From NCBI RefSeq assembly GCF_964199755.1, contig NC_133918.1, forward strand, positions 930,001 through 994,000: a stretch of DNA of 64,000 nucleotides. Direction: 5' to 3'. The notes below the pieces were generated by a model. The model saw only the letters and a program-made list of their open reading frames with translations. It had not been told where the DNA came from and searched no databases. Position numbers and translations under genes: made by a program. Source of the DNA: Larus michahellis. Lineage: Eukaryota > Chordata > Aves > Charadriiformes > Laridae. Within the stretch, counting starts at the first letter, position 1. Each line of letters opens with the position of its first letter. Shown here one piece after another: positions 1 through 13,177 of the stretch.

Positions 1-1224
1 TCCCCTGCCTCTGGGGGTGATGGAGGCCGAGGATGGTCCCCAGTACAGGGATGGTTTGCCCTGCCCACTTGCCCGCTGTCCTTGCCCAGTGCTGCCGGTG
101 CCAGCCTTCCCCATGCCTGGCCCCAGCCGTGTCCCCGTAGCCCAAGGGGTGCCCATTGTCGTCGTGTCCCCCCCCCCCGCCCTGCCGTCACTCCTGGCAT
201 GGCTGCACCTGTCCTAGGGACGAGCCAAGCCCTGGATGGCCGGGATGGGGACGGTGGCGGTGATGGAGAGCACCCCCGGGGTCCCTTGCTAGAGGGGCAG
301 AAGGAGGGCTGGGGGGGGGAAGAAGGCAAAATATCTCCCTGCGATGCTGGCTCGCTGCCCGCCGCCCCCAGCCGTGCTGTGGCTCTTCCTGCGCAAGGAT
401 GGCGATGCCGGCGCTGAGCACCGCCGAGGGGGCTGAGCGCTTATGGGAGGGGGCCGGCGGGGCTGGGGGAGGGAGGGTTCCCGTTTCCCCCAGTCCCTGC
501 AGCTGGGCCGGGGGGGTGCAGGCAGGGCCTGGGGGTGGCAGGGGTGTGATCCGCTCCTCGGAGACCCGTGGGGCGGGGATTTCTCCCGCGGCACCTCGGG
601 GTGTGCCGGGCAGGTCGGGGCAGCGCGGCGAAGGCGATGGGGAGCGGCCGGGGCATCGATGGTTGGCTCAGCCCTGCCCGGTCGGGCCAGCACCACGTGG
701 CATCACCGGTGACAGCCCCACGGCACGGCTGGGGGCTGCTGGGCCCGAGAGGGGCACAGCCTTGCGGGGGGGGGCAGAGGTGCCCAGTACCAAACCCTGG
801 TGGGTTTTGGGTATCAAAGCGCCTTTGGAGGCTTTGGATGCACCAAATCGGCAAAAGCAAGAGCCTGAGCTCAGCCTCCCGCCCCTGCCCTGCCCAGCTG
901 GGAACCCTGAGACAATGTCACCCTCGGGGAGGGGACGCAGCCCCCCGGAGATGTACCAGCTGCCGGGTGGGGATGCACAGGGTCCCCCGCGGGCATCCCG
1001 GGGCCTGGCTCGCACCCGGGCGGGCGGGCGGCTGGGCTCGCCATCCGTCACGTCGGCCCTGGGCAGGCATCCCCCGCAGCCGCGCCGCGCTGTGCCAGCT
1101 TGGCCGGGACCCAACGCCCTGCGCCGGCCGCCAAGGCCCGGCGCTTCCCAAGTCCTGGAGAGGAGCTGGGAAAGGATCCCGTGGCCCAGGTGCGGCAGCG
1201 CTCACGCGCCGGGGGACCCGCGGG

Positions 1225-1335
1225 CCAGTCCCTGCCAAGGATTGATTTCTCGGTTAACTCGCTGCTGCTTTAAAAGCGCATTAATCCTCCCTTCCCCGGC
1301 CGGCAGCCAGCTCTAATCAGCATTTTGGGCAAAAT
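1225..1335. promoter_or_regulatory. AT-rich island, candidate conserved element
   Basis: A block with TTAACT, TTTAAA, ATTAAT and CTAATCAG words stands out from the very GC-rich surroundings. Such low-GC islands in long introns of developmental transcription-factor genes are often conserved noncoding elements. This is inference from composition only. Confidence 0.25.
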
Positions 1336-2359
1336 CCCCAGGTCTGGGCTTCAGGCTGCCCGCCGTGGGCATCACCCTCCCAGGCAGCGCCGCCGCTCCA
1401 GGAGGGGCCGCAGCACCCTTGGGCAGCGCTGCCTGGCACGGGAATGCCAGGATCAGGCCCTCCTGCTGACCCCCTCTTCCCTGGGAGTTTGTTCGAGTCC
1501 GTGGCCAGGTGGATTTCTTAAAAGACGGGGGGTTTTATCTTGTTTTTTAAGAAGGCTTTGCTCTCCTTGCTAAGGGCCCCTGCATTCCCTTCGCGGGGAA
1601 ACGGTATTTGACCGGCTGTTGTCCAAAAAAAACCCCCAACATGTTTCTGATCACGAAAAACCAAGAAATATTTTTGCTTTCAAAGGAAAAGAAGGGGAAA
1701 AAAAAAACCAACCAAAAAAGCCGGAGAGAGAAATGTTGATTTTCCATCCAGACGTTTCCCCTCTCCCCGAACCAGCCCCGAAACGAGAGGCGCCCGCCAT
1801 TCCCTCCTCGCCCAAGGACGCCATCCCCCGTGGGGGCACAGTCCTGCCGGGGACACACTGGATGCCACTCGGGAGTCATCCGGGCACCGGTGGTGAGGGT
1901 GATGGCGGTGCCAAGCGTGCGCCCTGCTCTCTGCTCAGGTCTCCCTTTGCCGGCTGCTCCCACCTTGTAGCAGGCACGGCAGGCTGCCGGGGAGGACGGA
2001 GAGCGCCGGTGACCTGGCTGTCCCCAGAGAGCCACCCGTCATGCTGGTTGCTGCAGAGCTCCCCGCCGCCAGCCCGCCTTGCCCTGGTACAATGGGGCTG
2101 CTTCGTCCCACCGTTGCCTGGCAGGAGCTGGGACGTGCCGGATCCTGCGCCCCATCCCCTCCCGCCGTCCCCTGGCTCCTGCCCGGCGATTCGGGAAAGC
2201 GAGACGGCGCGGGCTGTAATGTGACCCCCGCCGCGCTGCGCCGCAAAATCTCCTTTAGTAACCTGTGCGCCAGGACAGGCGAGCGGCGCGGCGTGAATAC
2301 CAATGAAGCGGCGCTGGCGAAAAGTGCAGAGTAAAGGGTTTTTGATGGAAATGGCATCG

Positions 2360-2830
2360 CATGAGAAAGAGAGTGAGCGGGAGCGCGCGCAAGCGAGCGC
2401 CCCGGGCCTGCGCCTGCCCGCCAGCCGATGCCGCGCGCATGGGCACGCGCATGGGTGCGCACGTGCGGCCCGGGAGGTTGGGGGCCACGAGCAATGGGGC
2501 AGCGGGGTGCTGAGGCCGTGCCGCCCCGGCGAGCGTGAGGGCGGTGGGATGCGGGCGAGCGAGCGGAGGGGGCGGCCAAGGGACGGTTTGAGGGGACGCG
2601 TGGCCGGAGGGCTGCCACGGGCAGCACGTCCGCAGGGGCCGAGGCGCATCCCGCGACGCAGCACGGCTCCGGCCGCCATCTGGCTTCAGGGAACCGCTCC
2701 TCTGGCCCGGCGAAGCGCGCCGCTGATCAAAGGCGCGGGCGGGGAGGGAGCGGGCCTGTGCGAGCAGCGCCCCTGGCCACGCGCCACCCCACCTTCCCAC
2801 TCCGCTCCCCCGGGAGTTTGTTAAACAAAT
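2360..2830. promoter_or_regulatory. CpG-island-like block in NFIC intron 1
   Basis: A dense run of CpG dinucleotides with GCGCGC and CGCGCATGGGCACGCGCATG words is followed by an AT-rich element. NFI genes use alternative first exons, so an internal NFIC promoter is possible. I see no convincing first exon with a donor here, and CpG density is high across the whole intron. Confidence 0.25.
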
Positions 2831-2885
2831 TTCTCTAATTGCACAAGCCGAGGAGTTTGTCGGAGAAAAAAAGCCGGGGAAATTC
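2810..2885. promoter_or_regulatory. AT-rich element with forkhead-like and homeodomain-like words
   Basis: The core is TTTGTTAAACAAAT, an inverted pair of forkhead-like TTGTT/AACAA words. It is followed at once by CTAATTG, a homeodomain-type core. The element sits at the right edge of the CpG-rich block. Function is inferred from motifs only. Confidence 0.25.
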
Positions 2886-3989
2886 CCCTCCTCTGGGCCA
2901 CCCCTTCCCCACTGCCCCCGGGGGACAGCCGGCGCAGAGCGAGCAGGTCCCTCCCCGTGCCCCCCCGCCCCCCACCCCGGGCTCTGCGGGAGGCTGCGAC
3001 CCCGACGCCTGCGGGGCGCAGCTGCGGGGTGTCCTCAGGTCACCCCTGCCCGCGCGGGGACATCCCCTGCTCGACCTCCTTGGAGCCAGGTCACCCATGT
3101 CCCCCCTCATCCAGCCCCTGAGGTCAGACGCCGTCACCTAACGCGGTGACACCCAGCACCGCCGTCTGCCCTTGCCGGCTGGCGTTCTCCATCGCTTGGC
3201 TGAGCCCCCCCTCTGGAAACGGCCTTTGTGAGCCGCCCGTGGGCAGCCCCTGACACCGAATCCCGTCGGATTAGCGAGCGTATGGGATAAAAGCCTCGGC
3301 TTGGCGGCGGCTCTTTAACCGGGTGGGGGCTGTGGCGGCGGCCCTGCCAAGAAGGGAGGATGCGCGGCCGGGCGCCTGCCCCGGCTCCCGCTGAGGTCAT
3401 GGCTATAGATAGCCCGGGAGGGTGCAGGGCCGAGGACAGGGTCCATGCGCGCCCTCGCCAGCGGCACCAGGAGCCCCGCAGGCACCCACTGCCTTGGGGG
3501 GAGGCAGTGCCGGGGCTCCAGGGGTTGCTGGCAGCAGTGTGGGGGGGGGGTTGGCTGGGCCACCGGTTGTCGCCAGGTGACAAATTAGTGCTGCAGGCTG
3601 TGACCTTGCACCTGCAGGGACACGGTGCCACCAGCGTGCCCAGCCCCACTGAGCATCGCCCAGCGCTGCCGTCCGCTTTCCGTGTCCGTCTGGGGTCTGT
3701 GGCCAACGCGGTGACCGGGGAGATGCGGGGGGAGCTTTCGCTCTTGTTTCCCACCACATTTTCTTCCTCTGCCGCTCTGGGGCGAAAGCTGAGCTGGGGC
3801 GTCCCCACCGCCGGGGTTTACCCATGGGTGCAAAGAAGCTGCTGGGGTGGGGAACCGGGGTTTGCCCCCTCCAGCCGCCTGGTCTCGGTGCAGCTCAGCT
3901 CCCCACAAAGGTGGGCGCGTCCCCGGGGTGCCCCCCCCACCCCAGCCCCGTAGGGCCCTGGAGCCGCCAGGGTGGCTGGGGAAGGCGTT

Positions 3990-4115
3990 GTTGATGAGGG
4001 CACTAAAAATAGAGTGGGACTGGGATCTTAATGGGACTTTGTGGGAAACCTGGAAACATTTTCTCATCCCCGTAAATGAGTCCAGATGCATTAGCGATGA
4101 CTGCATCGCATCCTG
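3990..4115. promoter_or_regulatory. AT-rich island with a MEF2-type site
   Basis: CTAAAAATAG at 4003-4012 fits the MEF2 consensus YTAWWWWTAR exactly. The flanks keep a non-repetitive, moderately AT-rich composition for about 110 bases, unlike the GC-rich intron around them. A second fit, CTATTTTTAA, lies at 5472-5481. This is a candidate intronic enhancer; no functional evidence is available. Confidence 0.3.
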
Positions 4116-6552
4116 AGGTACCGCCGGAGGGAACCGGGACGCGCTCGCCAGCCTCTTCGCCTTGTGGTGGTGAATTGGTTGGAGAGGGGAGTTGCCGGCA
4201 GCAGCGCCGGGGCCGAGCCGCGGCCACGCCGTGTCCTGTGTGGGGACGGCGACAGGAGCCAGCCCGAGCTCACCCGGCATCGCCGCAGTGAGGACCCTGC
4301 CCGCTCAGCCAGTCCCATCCGGGGTTTCTGTGCCCGGCACCCATGGGTGCGCACGTGGGCGCTTGCGGCTCTACGTGTAGCGGGGAGCGTGCATGGGCTG
4401 GTAACGGTACTGTGGCCCCCAAACCTTGGGGCTTTCCGAAGCCCCCCAGGGCCTGAGGCAAGCAGTGGGGGGGGGTGAGGTGACACGGAGGTGACATGGA
4501 GGCCCCCGGTCCCAGGGCAAGCAGTGCTGGCAGCACTGCATCCCGCTGGCACCCTGGTGCCTCCTGTCGATGCGCCGAGCTGGCAGGATCCGGCCTGAGG
4601 GGGGTTTTCCTTCTGCTCCGCCGTGGAGCCGGTGGCCAGGGTATTGGCTCCCGGAGTGCTCGGCCCCACTCAGGGACCTTGGACTCCCCCAGGGGATGGC
4701 TCAGGGCCAGCCTGGGCAAGTGGCCCAGGGCGGGTGGCTGGTGGACTCCACGTCACGAGGCAGGTTGGCACGGCCATCTCCGCGGTATGGCAGTGTCACT
4801 TAGCGGTTACAGCAGTGGCCTGGGAAGCAAGGACAGTCCCACCCCGTGCCTCAGTTTACCTCCAGGTGGGTGCAGCACCTGACACGGCAGAGGGGCCGTT
4901 GCCCCCTGCCGCGGCCCTGGGTGCTGAGTTGTCCTGCGAGGGGACAAGGGGACCAGCCACAGCCACCAGCCTCCGCACCGGGCACCGCCGGAACCCAGCG
5001 TCCCAAACAAAGTCCCTTTGTCCGGGCCGGCCCCCACTCCTGCTGCTTGGGAGGCGTCCAAAACCCTCCCGAAATAGGACCCGGCTGGGCTCAGCCTTTG
5101 AATCTCCCCAGGAAGGCTCCGCCGAGCTGCCGAAAGCGGAGGAACCCCACTCCCCCCCCCCCAGTTAAAGCAGTCCTGTCCTTCAGCGCTCAGGGCAGTG
5201 GTGACCCTTTGGGGACACCCTCATCCCCCTTTGCTCTCTTGCCGCCCCGTGCCTCAGTTTCCCCATGCCTAGACGGAGGGTCCTGGCAGGGTGTCCCCAA
5301 CCCACCAGGGAGCCCGTAAGATGCCGGAGCGGAGGCTGAGCCGCGGCCATGTCCGTGCTGCAGCGAAGGCGACGGGGCTGCGGGGGGGGGGCCGTGAACT
5401 CTTCACCGCCAGGGCCCCGGGGGCGGCCGATCCTCCCGCAAGGTCGCCGGCTCCTCGGCGAAAGGCCGGGGCTATTTTTAACTGGTGACTTGCTCCAACC
5501 CGCCAGGGATTGGATTTGCAGCAGGGTGAGCACCGCCACCCCATCGTGGCGCTCCCCGTCATGGGGCGCAGAGACACCCCCGGGTGCCATCTTTCCTCCT
5601 CCCCGTGGGCATCCCCTGGAGGGAGTCGGGGACCCCTCTCTGCACCCCCACACCTTAATGGTGCATGTTGGCAGAGGGAGGGGGGAATTAATCCCCCTTG
5701 GAAAGGCCAGGACGGAGCAGGCAGGGCTAAAAATATGTACAGAGGGAAATAAAACCTCCTGCGTCAGGGGCTAAAGCCGGGCTCAGAGCCCCGGGGGGGC
5801 TGGGGGGGCCCTGCCTGGTCCCAGCTTCCTCGGGGCTTGGGGGGGGGATGCTGAGCGGGGGCTGCATGCTGCTTGCCGTCCCTGGGGCAATCACGGTGCT
5901 GCCAGCGCCGGGGCATCTCTCCTGCCTCAGTTTCCCTCTGCGCTCTTGGGGGTGCGAGCTGCCACCGTCCCCGCGGCACATCCCGGCAGTTCCCAGCCTG
6001 GGACGCTGGGGTCTGGGGTGGGCGAAGCGCTGGGTCTCAGGCACCGCTCCAGCCCTGCCACCCCCGTAGCCGCAGTCCCCACCGTGTGCCAGGAGCGGGG
6101 CTGGGGGGGAGCAGGCCACCCCCGGGGCCCCGCGCTGACGCAGGGCCGGGCGGAGGAGCTGGCAGCGCCGGGGCCTTGTTGGCAAAGCTTTTTTTTTTTT
6201 TTCCAGTTCCAGAAAACATTTCCCTTCCTTGGAGCCCCAGGGGGGTTTCGGCTGGGAAGCCACGTGGCCCCCGCACTGCCGGCCACGGGATGCTTCCTGG
6301 GGCGGGGGGACATCTCCTTGGCCATGGGCCGGGTCCCCTCAGCGCTCCCCCTGCGCTGCTCGCAAGGTTCCTCCCGGACCCCAGCAGCCGCCGTCGCATC
6401 CTGCCTCTGCTGCAGGCTGGCTTGGCGGGTGCCGTGCCTCAGTTTCCCCGTCTTTGGAAAGCCAGCACCGCACCTTGGGGACAGGCGGGGTCACCCCGGG
6501 GGGAGGTGGCTGAGCTGTCAGCTCCTGCACCCCGAGGGGGACGGGCACAGAC

Positions 6553-6660
6553 GGCACCTGGGGGAAATGAGGCACCTGGGGAAACTGAGGCACCTGGGGG
6601 GAAATGAGGCACCTGGGGAAACTGAGGCACCTGGGGGAAATGAGGCACCTGGGAGACCCG
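6553..6660 (+). repeat. 18-bp tandem array (6 units, 36-bp alternation)
   Basis: Six units of about 18 bases alternate between a form with GGGGAAATGAGGCACCTG and one with GGGGAAACTGAGGCACCTG, so the array has a 36-base higher-order period. The unit contains the GGGGAAACTGAGGCAC word that is also scattered singly over the left two-thirds of the window. Confidence 0.85.
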
Positions 6661-8094
6661 AGTGTGTCTGCAGGCAAGGCAGCGAGCGGCCCCAGGCGCC
6701 CCCACCTCCATGTCTCCCTTCCCAGCACCCGCTCCCCCCGGCTCCTCTGCCTGCCAGTGCTGGCTGTGCCGCCGCTGGGTACCATCCCCGGGGCATCCTT
6801 ACCCCCTCCCCACACCCTGGGCACGCCGCTCCCTGGTTTGGGGTGTATTTAGCAAAATCGGGGACCATCAACGCCAGTTGTTGCTGGAGGTGAGGGTGCC
6901 TGCGTGCAGATCAGAGGCTGGGTGATGGGCCCGGGGTTGGGGCAAGTACCGTGCTGCCGGAAAAGCCCCCATCCCTGGCTTGAGCCCACCTGGGCCACCC
7001 CCGGCCGCCGTCTGCCGGCGGTGCTGCCTCCCCGGGGAGGGCTGTGCCGGCTGGCGCGGGCCCAGGCAGTGCTGGCACCTGAGCCCGGGGCTGCAAAGAG
7101 AGCTGCTTTTCTTCCTGCTGTTTTCCAAAGCAACTGGCAGGTTCGCTGCCTGCCGCGGCCTCGCGTGACCTGCGGCGGCGGCCTCGGCGCGCTCCCCGCG
7201 CCCCCGCTCACAGCCGCACCACCTGCGAGGGCGAGCGCCGGCATCGCCTCCCGCCCCGGCACGTAGGCGCAGGCAGGTGGGCACCGGCCCGACGCGGGGT
7301 GCTCGCGGCGCCCGCGGGGCAGCAGGGACCTGCCTGCGCCGGGATGGCTCAAAGGACCCGGCGGGGTGGTGGTCCCGGGTGTTTGGTGAGCATCGGGTGT
7401 TTTATTAGCCCATCCGCTGTCTCCCAGTCTGATCCTGAGCGGGGCTGAGCATCGCGGCAGTAAATGAAGCAGGGGAGCCCCTTTCTGGCCTTGCATCCAT
7501 CCTGGCTGACGCTCCCAACAGGGCGGCCGCATCCGGAACGCGCTGAGGGTACGGTCCGGCCCGTACGCAGCCCCGAGCCGTGCACAGAGATGTTGGCTGG
7601 AGGATGTCGGAGGATGCTCTTCTCTGGGGAGGGGGGAAACGCCCTGGGGTCCGGGGAGAGGAGCTGCGGGGAGGTGGCACCGTGTCCTGCCTTCACCTCC
7701 GCACGCGCCAGCGGTGCCAGCCAGGCTGCCCCGGGCACCGGGACTCCGTGCCCCGGCAGGGGCTGCAAGAGGGGTTTTGCAAGCGTGGGGCCGGGTCGTC
7801 CCCGCCCCGGCTCAGCTGCTGGGGGGCAGCATGGCTGCCACAGCCTGTTCTGCCCCACGGGCAGCTCCGGCGCGGGGCCAGGTGTGTGCCGGCGAGGCCA
7901 GCACAGCTCGTACCGTCCCCGGCTCCTTTCCCGGGAGCTTTGGCTGCTGCCACACTCCTTCCCGCTGCCCCGTGCCCAGCGTGCCTCAGTTTCCCCCTTC
8001 CCAGCACGGCGATGCTGCTCGCCAGCACCGGGGAAGCCTTGTTAGGACTTGCCGAGCAGGCCGGGAAGCCTGGCCGCGCCATGCTGGCGAGCAG

Positions 8095-8340
8095 CAAAAA
8101 TTATGAATAAGCTCTTGTTAATAAATACTTTATGATGAATCCAAATAGATTTCCTCCTCTGGAGCAATTATTGTAAAATGGGCTCTAATACGGCGCAGGG
8201 CCGCCCCGGGAAAGGCTGGGTGCTTTTCAGGGCCTAAGTGCCTCCTTCCATCCCCTCTAATGAGCACTTCCCAATCATTTGCATCTGTCTCGGCAACAGG
8301 TCTCATTACCAGGTTAACTTATTACTGAGAGCCGCTTTGG
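8095..8340. promoter_or_regulatory. AT-rich island with octamer motif, candidate conserved enhancer
   Basis: About 245 bases of markedly AT-rich, non-repetitive DNA lie inside the GC-rich intron. They hold several TAAT/ATTA cores, GTTAACTTATTA near the right end and ATTTGCAT at 8277-8284, which is the reverse complement of the POU octamer ATGCAAAT. This is the clearest compositional island in intron 1. Its regulatory role is an inference. Confidence 0.4.
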
Positions 8341-8880
8341 CGAACAGTTAAGAAGCGGCTACCAGAGGCTTCGCTGGGGCCACATGAGAGCGGGTTTCGT
8401 CCGTGCCAAGGTTGCCCATGGGCGCCAAGAAGGGGAAACTGAGGCTGGGGCAAGGAGCAAATCCCCCCCGTGCCCCTTTGGGCTGCTGGGATTTGGGGAT
8501 TTTTAGGATTGCCAGAACCTCTGCGGCTGCATAACCCCCGCCCGTCGCTGTGCCAAGGCTTCCCGTGGGGGCACGGCACCCAGCACCCAACTTGCCAGCC
8601 CCTGCCCGGGCTCGCGCGGCCGCGGGGAGCGGGACGTGGCAGGAGCGGCGGCGGTGGTGGGAGCCGGCAGCGGTTTGGAGGTGTGTGGCTGGCTGGCGGG
8701 GAGGCTGAGCATCCTTTCATAAAATAAACCCTGTGTGGTCCCTGCAGGGCCGGGATGCAGCAAGGTCCTCCGCGTCGCTGCCTGCCCGCGGCAGGGATGG
8801 CATCCCGCGCCTGCCCAGGGCTGGGGCCGTGCCGGTGAGGAGCCAAACCTGCTGCCGAGGCGACTGACCCTTCCCGTCCC

Positions 8881-8950
8881 TCTCCTCCTCCTCCTCCTCC
8901 TCCTCCAATCCCCCCATGTCCCTCCCTCCCCCCCCCCCCCCCCGCCCCCC
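8881..8950. repeat. CTC microsatellite followed by a C-run
   Basis: (CTC)n at about 8881-8906 is followed by a run of C at about 8928-8942. These are simple repeats, with no gene evidence. Confidence 0.8.
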
Positions 8951-10483
8951 ATGAAAACTGCTCGGGAATTTCCTGAGGAAGTGTTTTTTCAGCGGAAAAT
9001 TCAGGCTGTTTCGCCGAGCCCGACCTGTTTGGACATGGCGCTGGAGCGGAGGATGCTCCGAGCCCTGGCCAGCCCACGCTGCGGTGCCCGGCCGCGATGC
9101 CCCGCGCCTGGCGCTATGTCTCAGGGTGGCACAGAGCATCCTCCGCTGTCCCCAGGGTGGGAAGGCACCGCCGCGGCCGAGCAGCCGGGGTGCAGGGCTC
9201 CAGCACCGGCCGAGCCGGTGGGGACGGGCAGGAGCAGGAGCAGAGGCGCTGCCGGAGGAGTTAATCCTGGCATGGCGTGCCCAGCTCCACGCAGAGCATC
9301 ACTCCTTCCCCTCCCCACTCCATGGCAGGACTAACAGCAGGAAAGAGCTGGGCTTGACCCGTGCCTCAGTTTCCCCTCGTAGCATCTGGCAGGGAAAGTC
9401 AGCGCTCCGCCAGTCCCTGGTAGGGGGGTGCGAGGGGGGCCCTGTGCCGGCGCCGGCAGCACCCCGACGCAGGCGTGCTCCTCCTCCCTGGGTCGCGGGG
9501 CTTTACAAGCCCGGGCTGGATGGGGCCCAAGCGCAGGCTCTGCTGCCAGATTCCCGTCCGGAAATGCCCCGGGAGCAGCCTCGTCTGGGGTATTGCAGCA
9601 CGTCTCTGCTTCCCAGCCCCGTGAAGGAAAAACAGCAGGAGAAATACTTAACCAGCCAATTGCCGGCGCTCCACGCTGCCGGCCGGGCTGGGGGGGACGG
9701 CGGGGACCGGTGACGGGGACAGACGGAAAGCGCATCCCTGCCTCTGCTTCCCGAAGCCGCGCTGGCCGTGAAGCTGGCCGGTGTCAGCCAGGGTGGGGTG
9801 CCTGGCCGAGGGGCTCACTGGCCGTACGGTGCCAGCAGCGTGGCAGGGATGGAGGGCACGACGGTCCCCAAGCTTGTCCCCTCAGCACCCAGCCGTCCCA
9901 CCCATCCGACTATCTGTCCTGGTGCTCCCCGGCCGCCCTCGCCTGGCCCCGCTAAAGCGGCTTAACTCTGCGCGGCATCTCGGCGCGGGATAAACCAGGC
10001 GGGAGGGAAAGTTGGTGAGGGGCTGATCGGCTTTCGGTGCCGCTCCCGTCCCACCGTAATCCTGGGGAGGGGGGTGGCCACCATGGCCTCAGGGTTGCCA
10101 AGGGCCATCGGGTTTTCTGCACGCAGCAGGTTTTCAGGGGTCCCAGATGTGGGTCCAAGTGGGATCTGTACACCGTGGTGAGGGGGGGCAAAGCCAGCGT
10201 CTGCTCAGAGCCCCCCCTGAAACCGGGGCTTGCACTTGCCACCCTGTGGCAGAGCACTGAGCATCCCCCGGCCCTCGCAGAGAGGGCGAGCAGCACCCAT
10301 GGGTGCTGCCACCCCCAACACAGATAACCTGGTTCTTGCCCGACGTCCCTGCGGCGGTGCCCGGGGTGGCACTGCCCAGGGGTGGGCAGGGACGGGGACA
10401 ATGGTGCGGTGTCCCCGGCCCCGGCCCTGCAGCCAGCCCTGCCGCCAGCTGCCTGGGGAGGGTGGCGGGGCCGGGGGATGGCA

Positions 10484-10660
10484 GCAATTTGTAGGGCTCG
10501 TCTGAATAACCGGCCACCAAGGAAGATCAGCCGCCCACCGCCCCGGCCAAGTATTGTTTTTGGAACTCGCTGCTGCTTTTTTCGGCTCCTGTCTTACTTT
10601 TCTTTGACCTTCTTCCCTGATTTAAGACACATGCCCAGCCCTTGCCCAGCTGCACTGAAT
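10484..10660. promoter_or_regulatory. AT-richer island, candidate conserved element
   Basis: A non-repetitive block with CAATTTGTAG, AAGTATTG, TTTGACCTT and a TTTAAGACACATG segment. The composition departs from the flanks. TGACCTT resembles a nuclear-receptor half-site. Low confidence. Confidence 0.2.
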
Positions 10661-10729
10661 TAGCGGCTGCTGCCGGGGAGGGAACCAGACCCTGTGGCCG
10701 CGCGGGGCTGCAGCCACCCCGGGAGCAGC

Positions 10730-11010
10730 CGGCGGGGACGGGTCCACCAAGGCAGGGACGGATTCCCCCGGCAGGATGAGTCCCCCAGGCAGGGATGGGT
10801 GCCCAGGGTCAGGATGGGTCCCCAAGCAGGGTTGTGTCCCCACAGGTGGGATGAGGTCCCCAGCAAGGGTGGGTCCTCCGTGGGTTGTGGGGGCGACACC
10901 CGTGGGGACACGGCTGGGTCTGGAGCAGGGGCTGTTGGCTCGGGGGGACAGCGGGGTCTGTGCCGGGGTGATGGATCGGTGCTGGCAAATAACGGGGGTC
11001 TGTGCGTGGT
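10730..11010. repeat. Degenerate GGATG/GGGTCCCC repeat
   Basis: Loose repetition of GCAGGGATGGGTCCCC-like words. It is too degenerate to fix a unit length by eye. Confidence 0.4.
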
Positions 11011-11888
11011 GGGGGGGGTAGTGGGGCTGTGCTGGTGGTTGGTGCTGGTGATTTATGGCGTCTGGGCCGGGTTCAGGGGACGGTAGGGGCTGTGCTGGGA
11101 TGTTTGTGCCAGGTCACAGCGGGGTGCGTGCAGGGGACGCTGGTCCCGGGGACAGCAGGGGCTGCACCGGGGGACCTGTGCTGGCTTTTAACAGGGTTTA
11201 TGCCAGGGGAGGGGGTTTGGGGTTTCGCAGGGGCTGGTTTGGGGTTAATGGGGGTCTGTGCTGGACTTGGGGCCGCGTGGGAGTTAGCGGGGTCCGTATG
11301 GGGCCGGCCCCCACCGGGAGCCTGCTTCGGGGGACACTGTTCCCTCCAAGGAGGGTCACTTGGGACAGGGCTGCTTCGGCCGGGAAATGCATCGTTGCCC
11401 TGGGATGAGCGGGGCCGATCGCCATCTCCAGAGCCGCTCGCCTTGTCCCACTACCGGGGCTCCGTCCTCCCCCAGCGGCTGCCCGCGGTCCCCTCCTGGG
11501 TCCCCCCCGGGAGCAGCGCCTGCCCCTGGCATCCCCCCCCTGCTGGGAGGGTGACCCAAACCCGGGCATGACCCTGCGAACCGGGGCTGTGGCACGGTGG
11601 GGGCGGCTGCCACCAGCCACCCCCTGCCCGGCCCTGGCAGCCTCTGGCGGGACTCGAGCGTCGAGCCCAGCTCCTTCCTTCTCCACGTCGTCACCTGCTG
11701 TGAGGGACCCTGAGGGCCAAATCCTGCCCTCGGGGACAAGTTTGCTGCTATCCTGGCCCCGCACGGGGATGATTGGCCCTCTCCCTGCCATTTTCCCTGC
11801 CGGGAGATGCCCTGACACCTCTCTGTCCCGTCCCTCGGGGGGGTTGTGGCCCCCCCCCCAGCCAGGAAGCACTGATTTTCCAAACTGG

Positions 11889-11892
<4 letters not shown>

Positions 11893-11919
<27 letters not shown>
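11893..11919. repeat. Poly(A) run
   Basis: An uninterrupted run of about 27 A bases in NFIC intron 1. No element body was recognised upstream of it. Confidence 0.8.
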
Positions 11920-11920
<1 letters not shown>

Positions 11921-12535
11921 GGATGTGGGAAGAAGGGGCCGGGGAGGGGGGGGATGCATTTTCCTTGTTTTCTTTTGGGGCCAGACTCGTCCAGCAGCGC
12001 TCGCCAAATGGAAAAAGGCAGTCAGAGCACTCCTTGTGCACTGGGCCGGGCGCCAGCCGCTGGGCTGGCCGCAACTGGGGCAAACTGGGGGAGTTTCCCG
12101 CTGGTCTGGAGAGAGCGGAGAGCTCCGAGGCACCCACAGTCCCTAGGGGAGCACCCGGCATGCTGGGGGTGTGGGGGACCCGTCCCTTGGGTGCTGCGGT
12201 CTGGCAGCGCCTGGCGCTGGCACGGCAGCTCCGGCGGGTGCGATGGCAGGCGGGATTTCTGTCAGGAGCAGATCCCGGCACGCGTGGGTGGGAAGGGGAG
12301 AGGGTCCGGGTGCTGCCGAGGCGGCGTGCCTGGCGCCCGGGAGCGTTGCAGCCGGTGGGATTTATGGGGGGCTGCCGGGATGGGGGGGCATCCGCTGCAC
12401 GGGGAGGGGTTGCCCGTCCGTGTTGGGCACGCGCCTCTGACACAGCTCTTCCTCCTGGGTGTGCTGGGATGGAGCCCGGTGGGGATGTCCCCAGCCGTCC
12501 CCGGGGTGGGTTTGGGGGGGCTCAGCTGGGAGTGA

Positions 12536-13177
<642 letters not shown>

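Noticed and set aside
5946-6893. 315-codon open frame, and similar long frames throughout 1-24 kb on both strands
   Set aside because: GC-rich DNA has few stops. These frames have no family signature, overlap on several frames and cross repeats.
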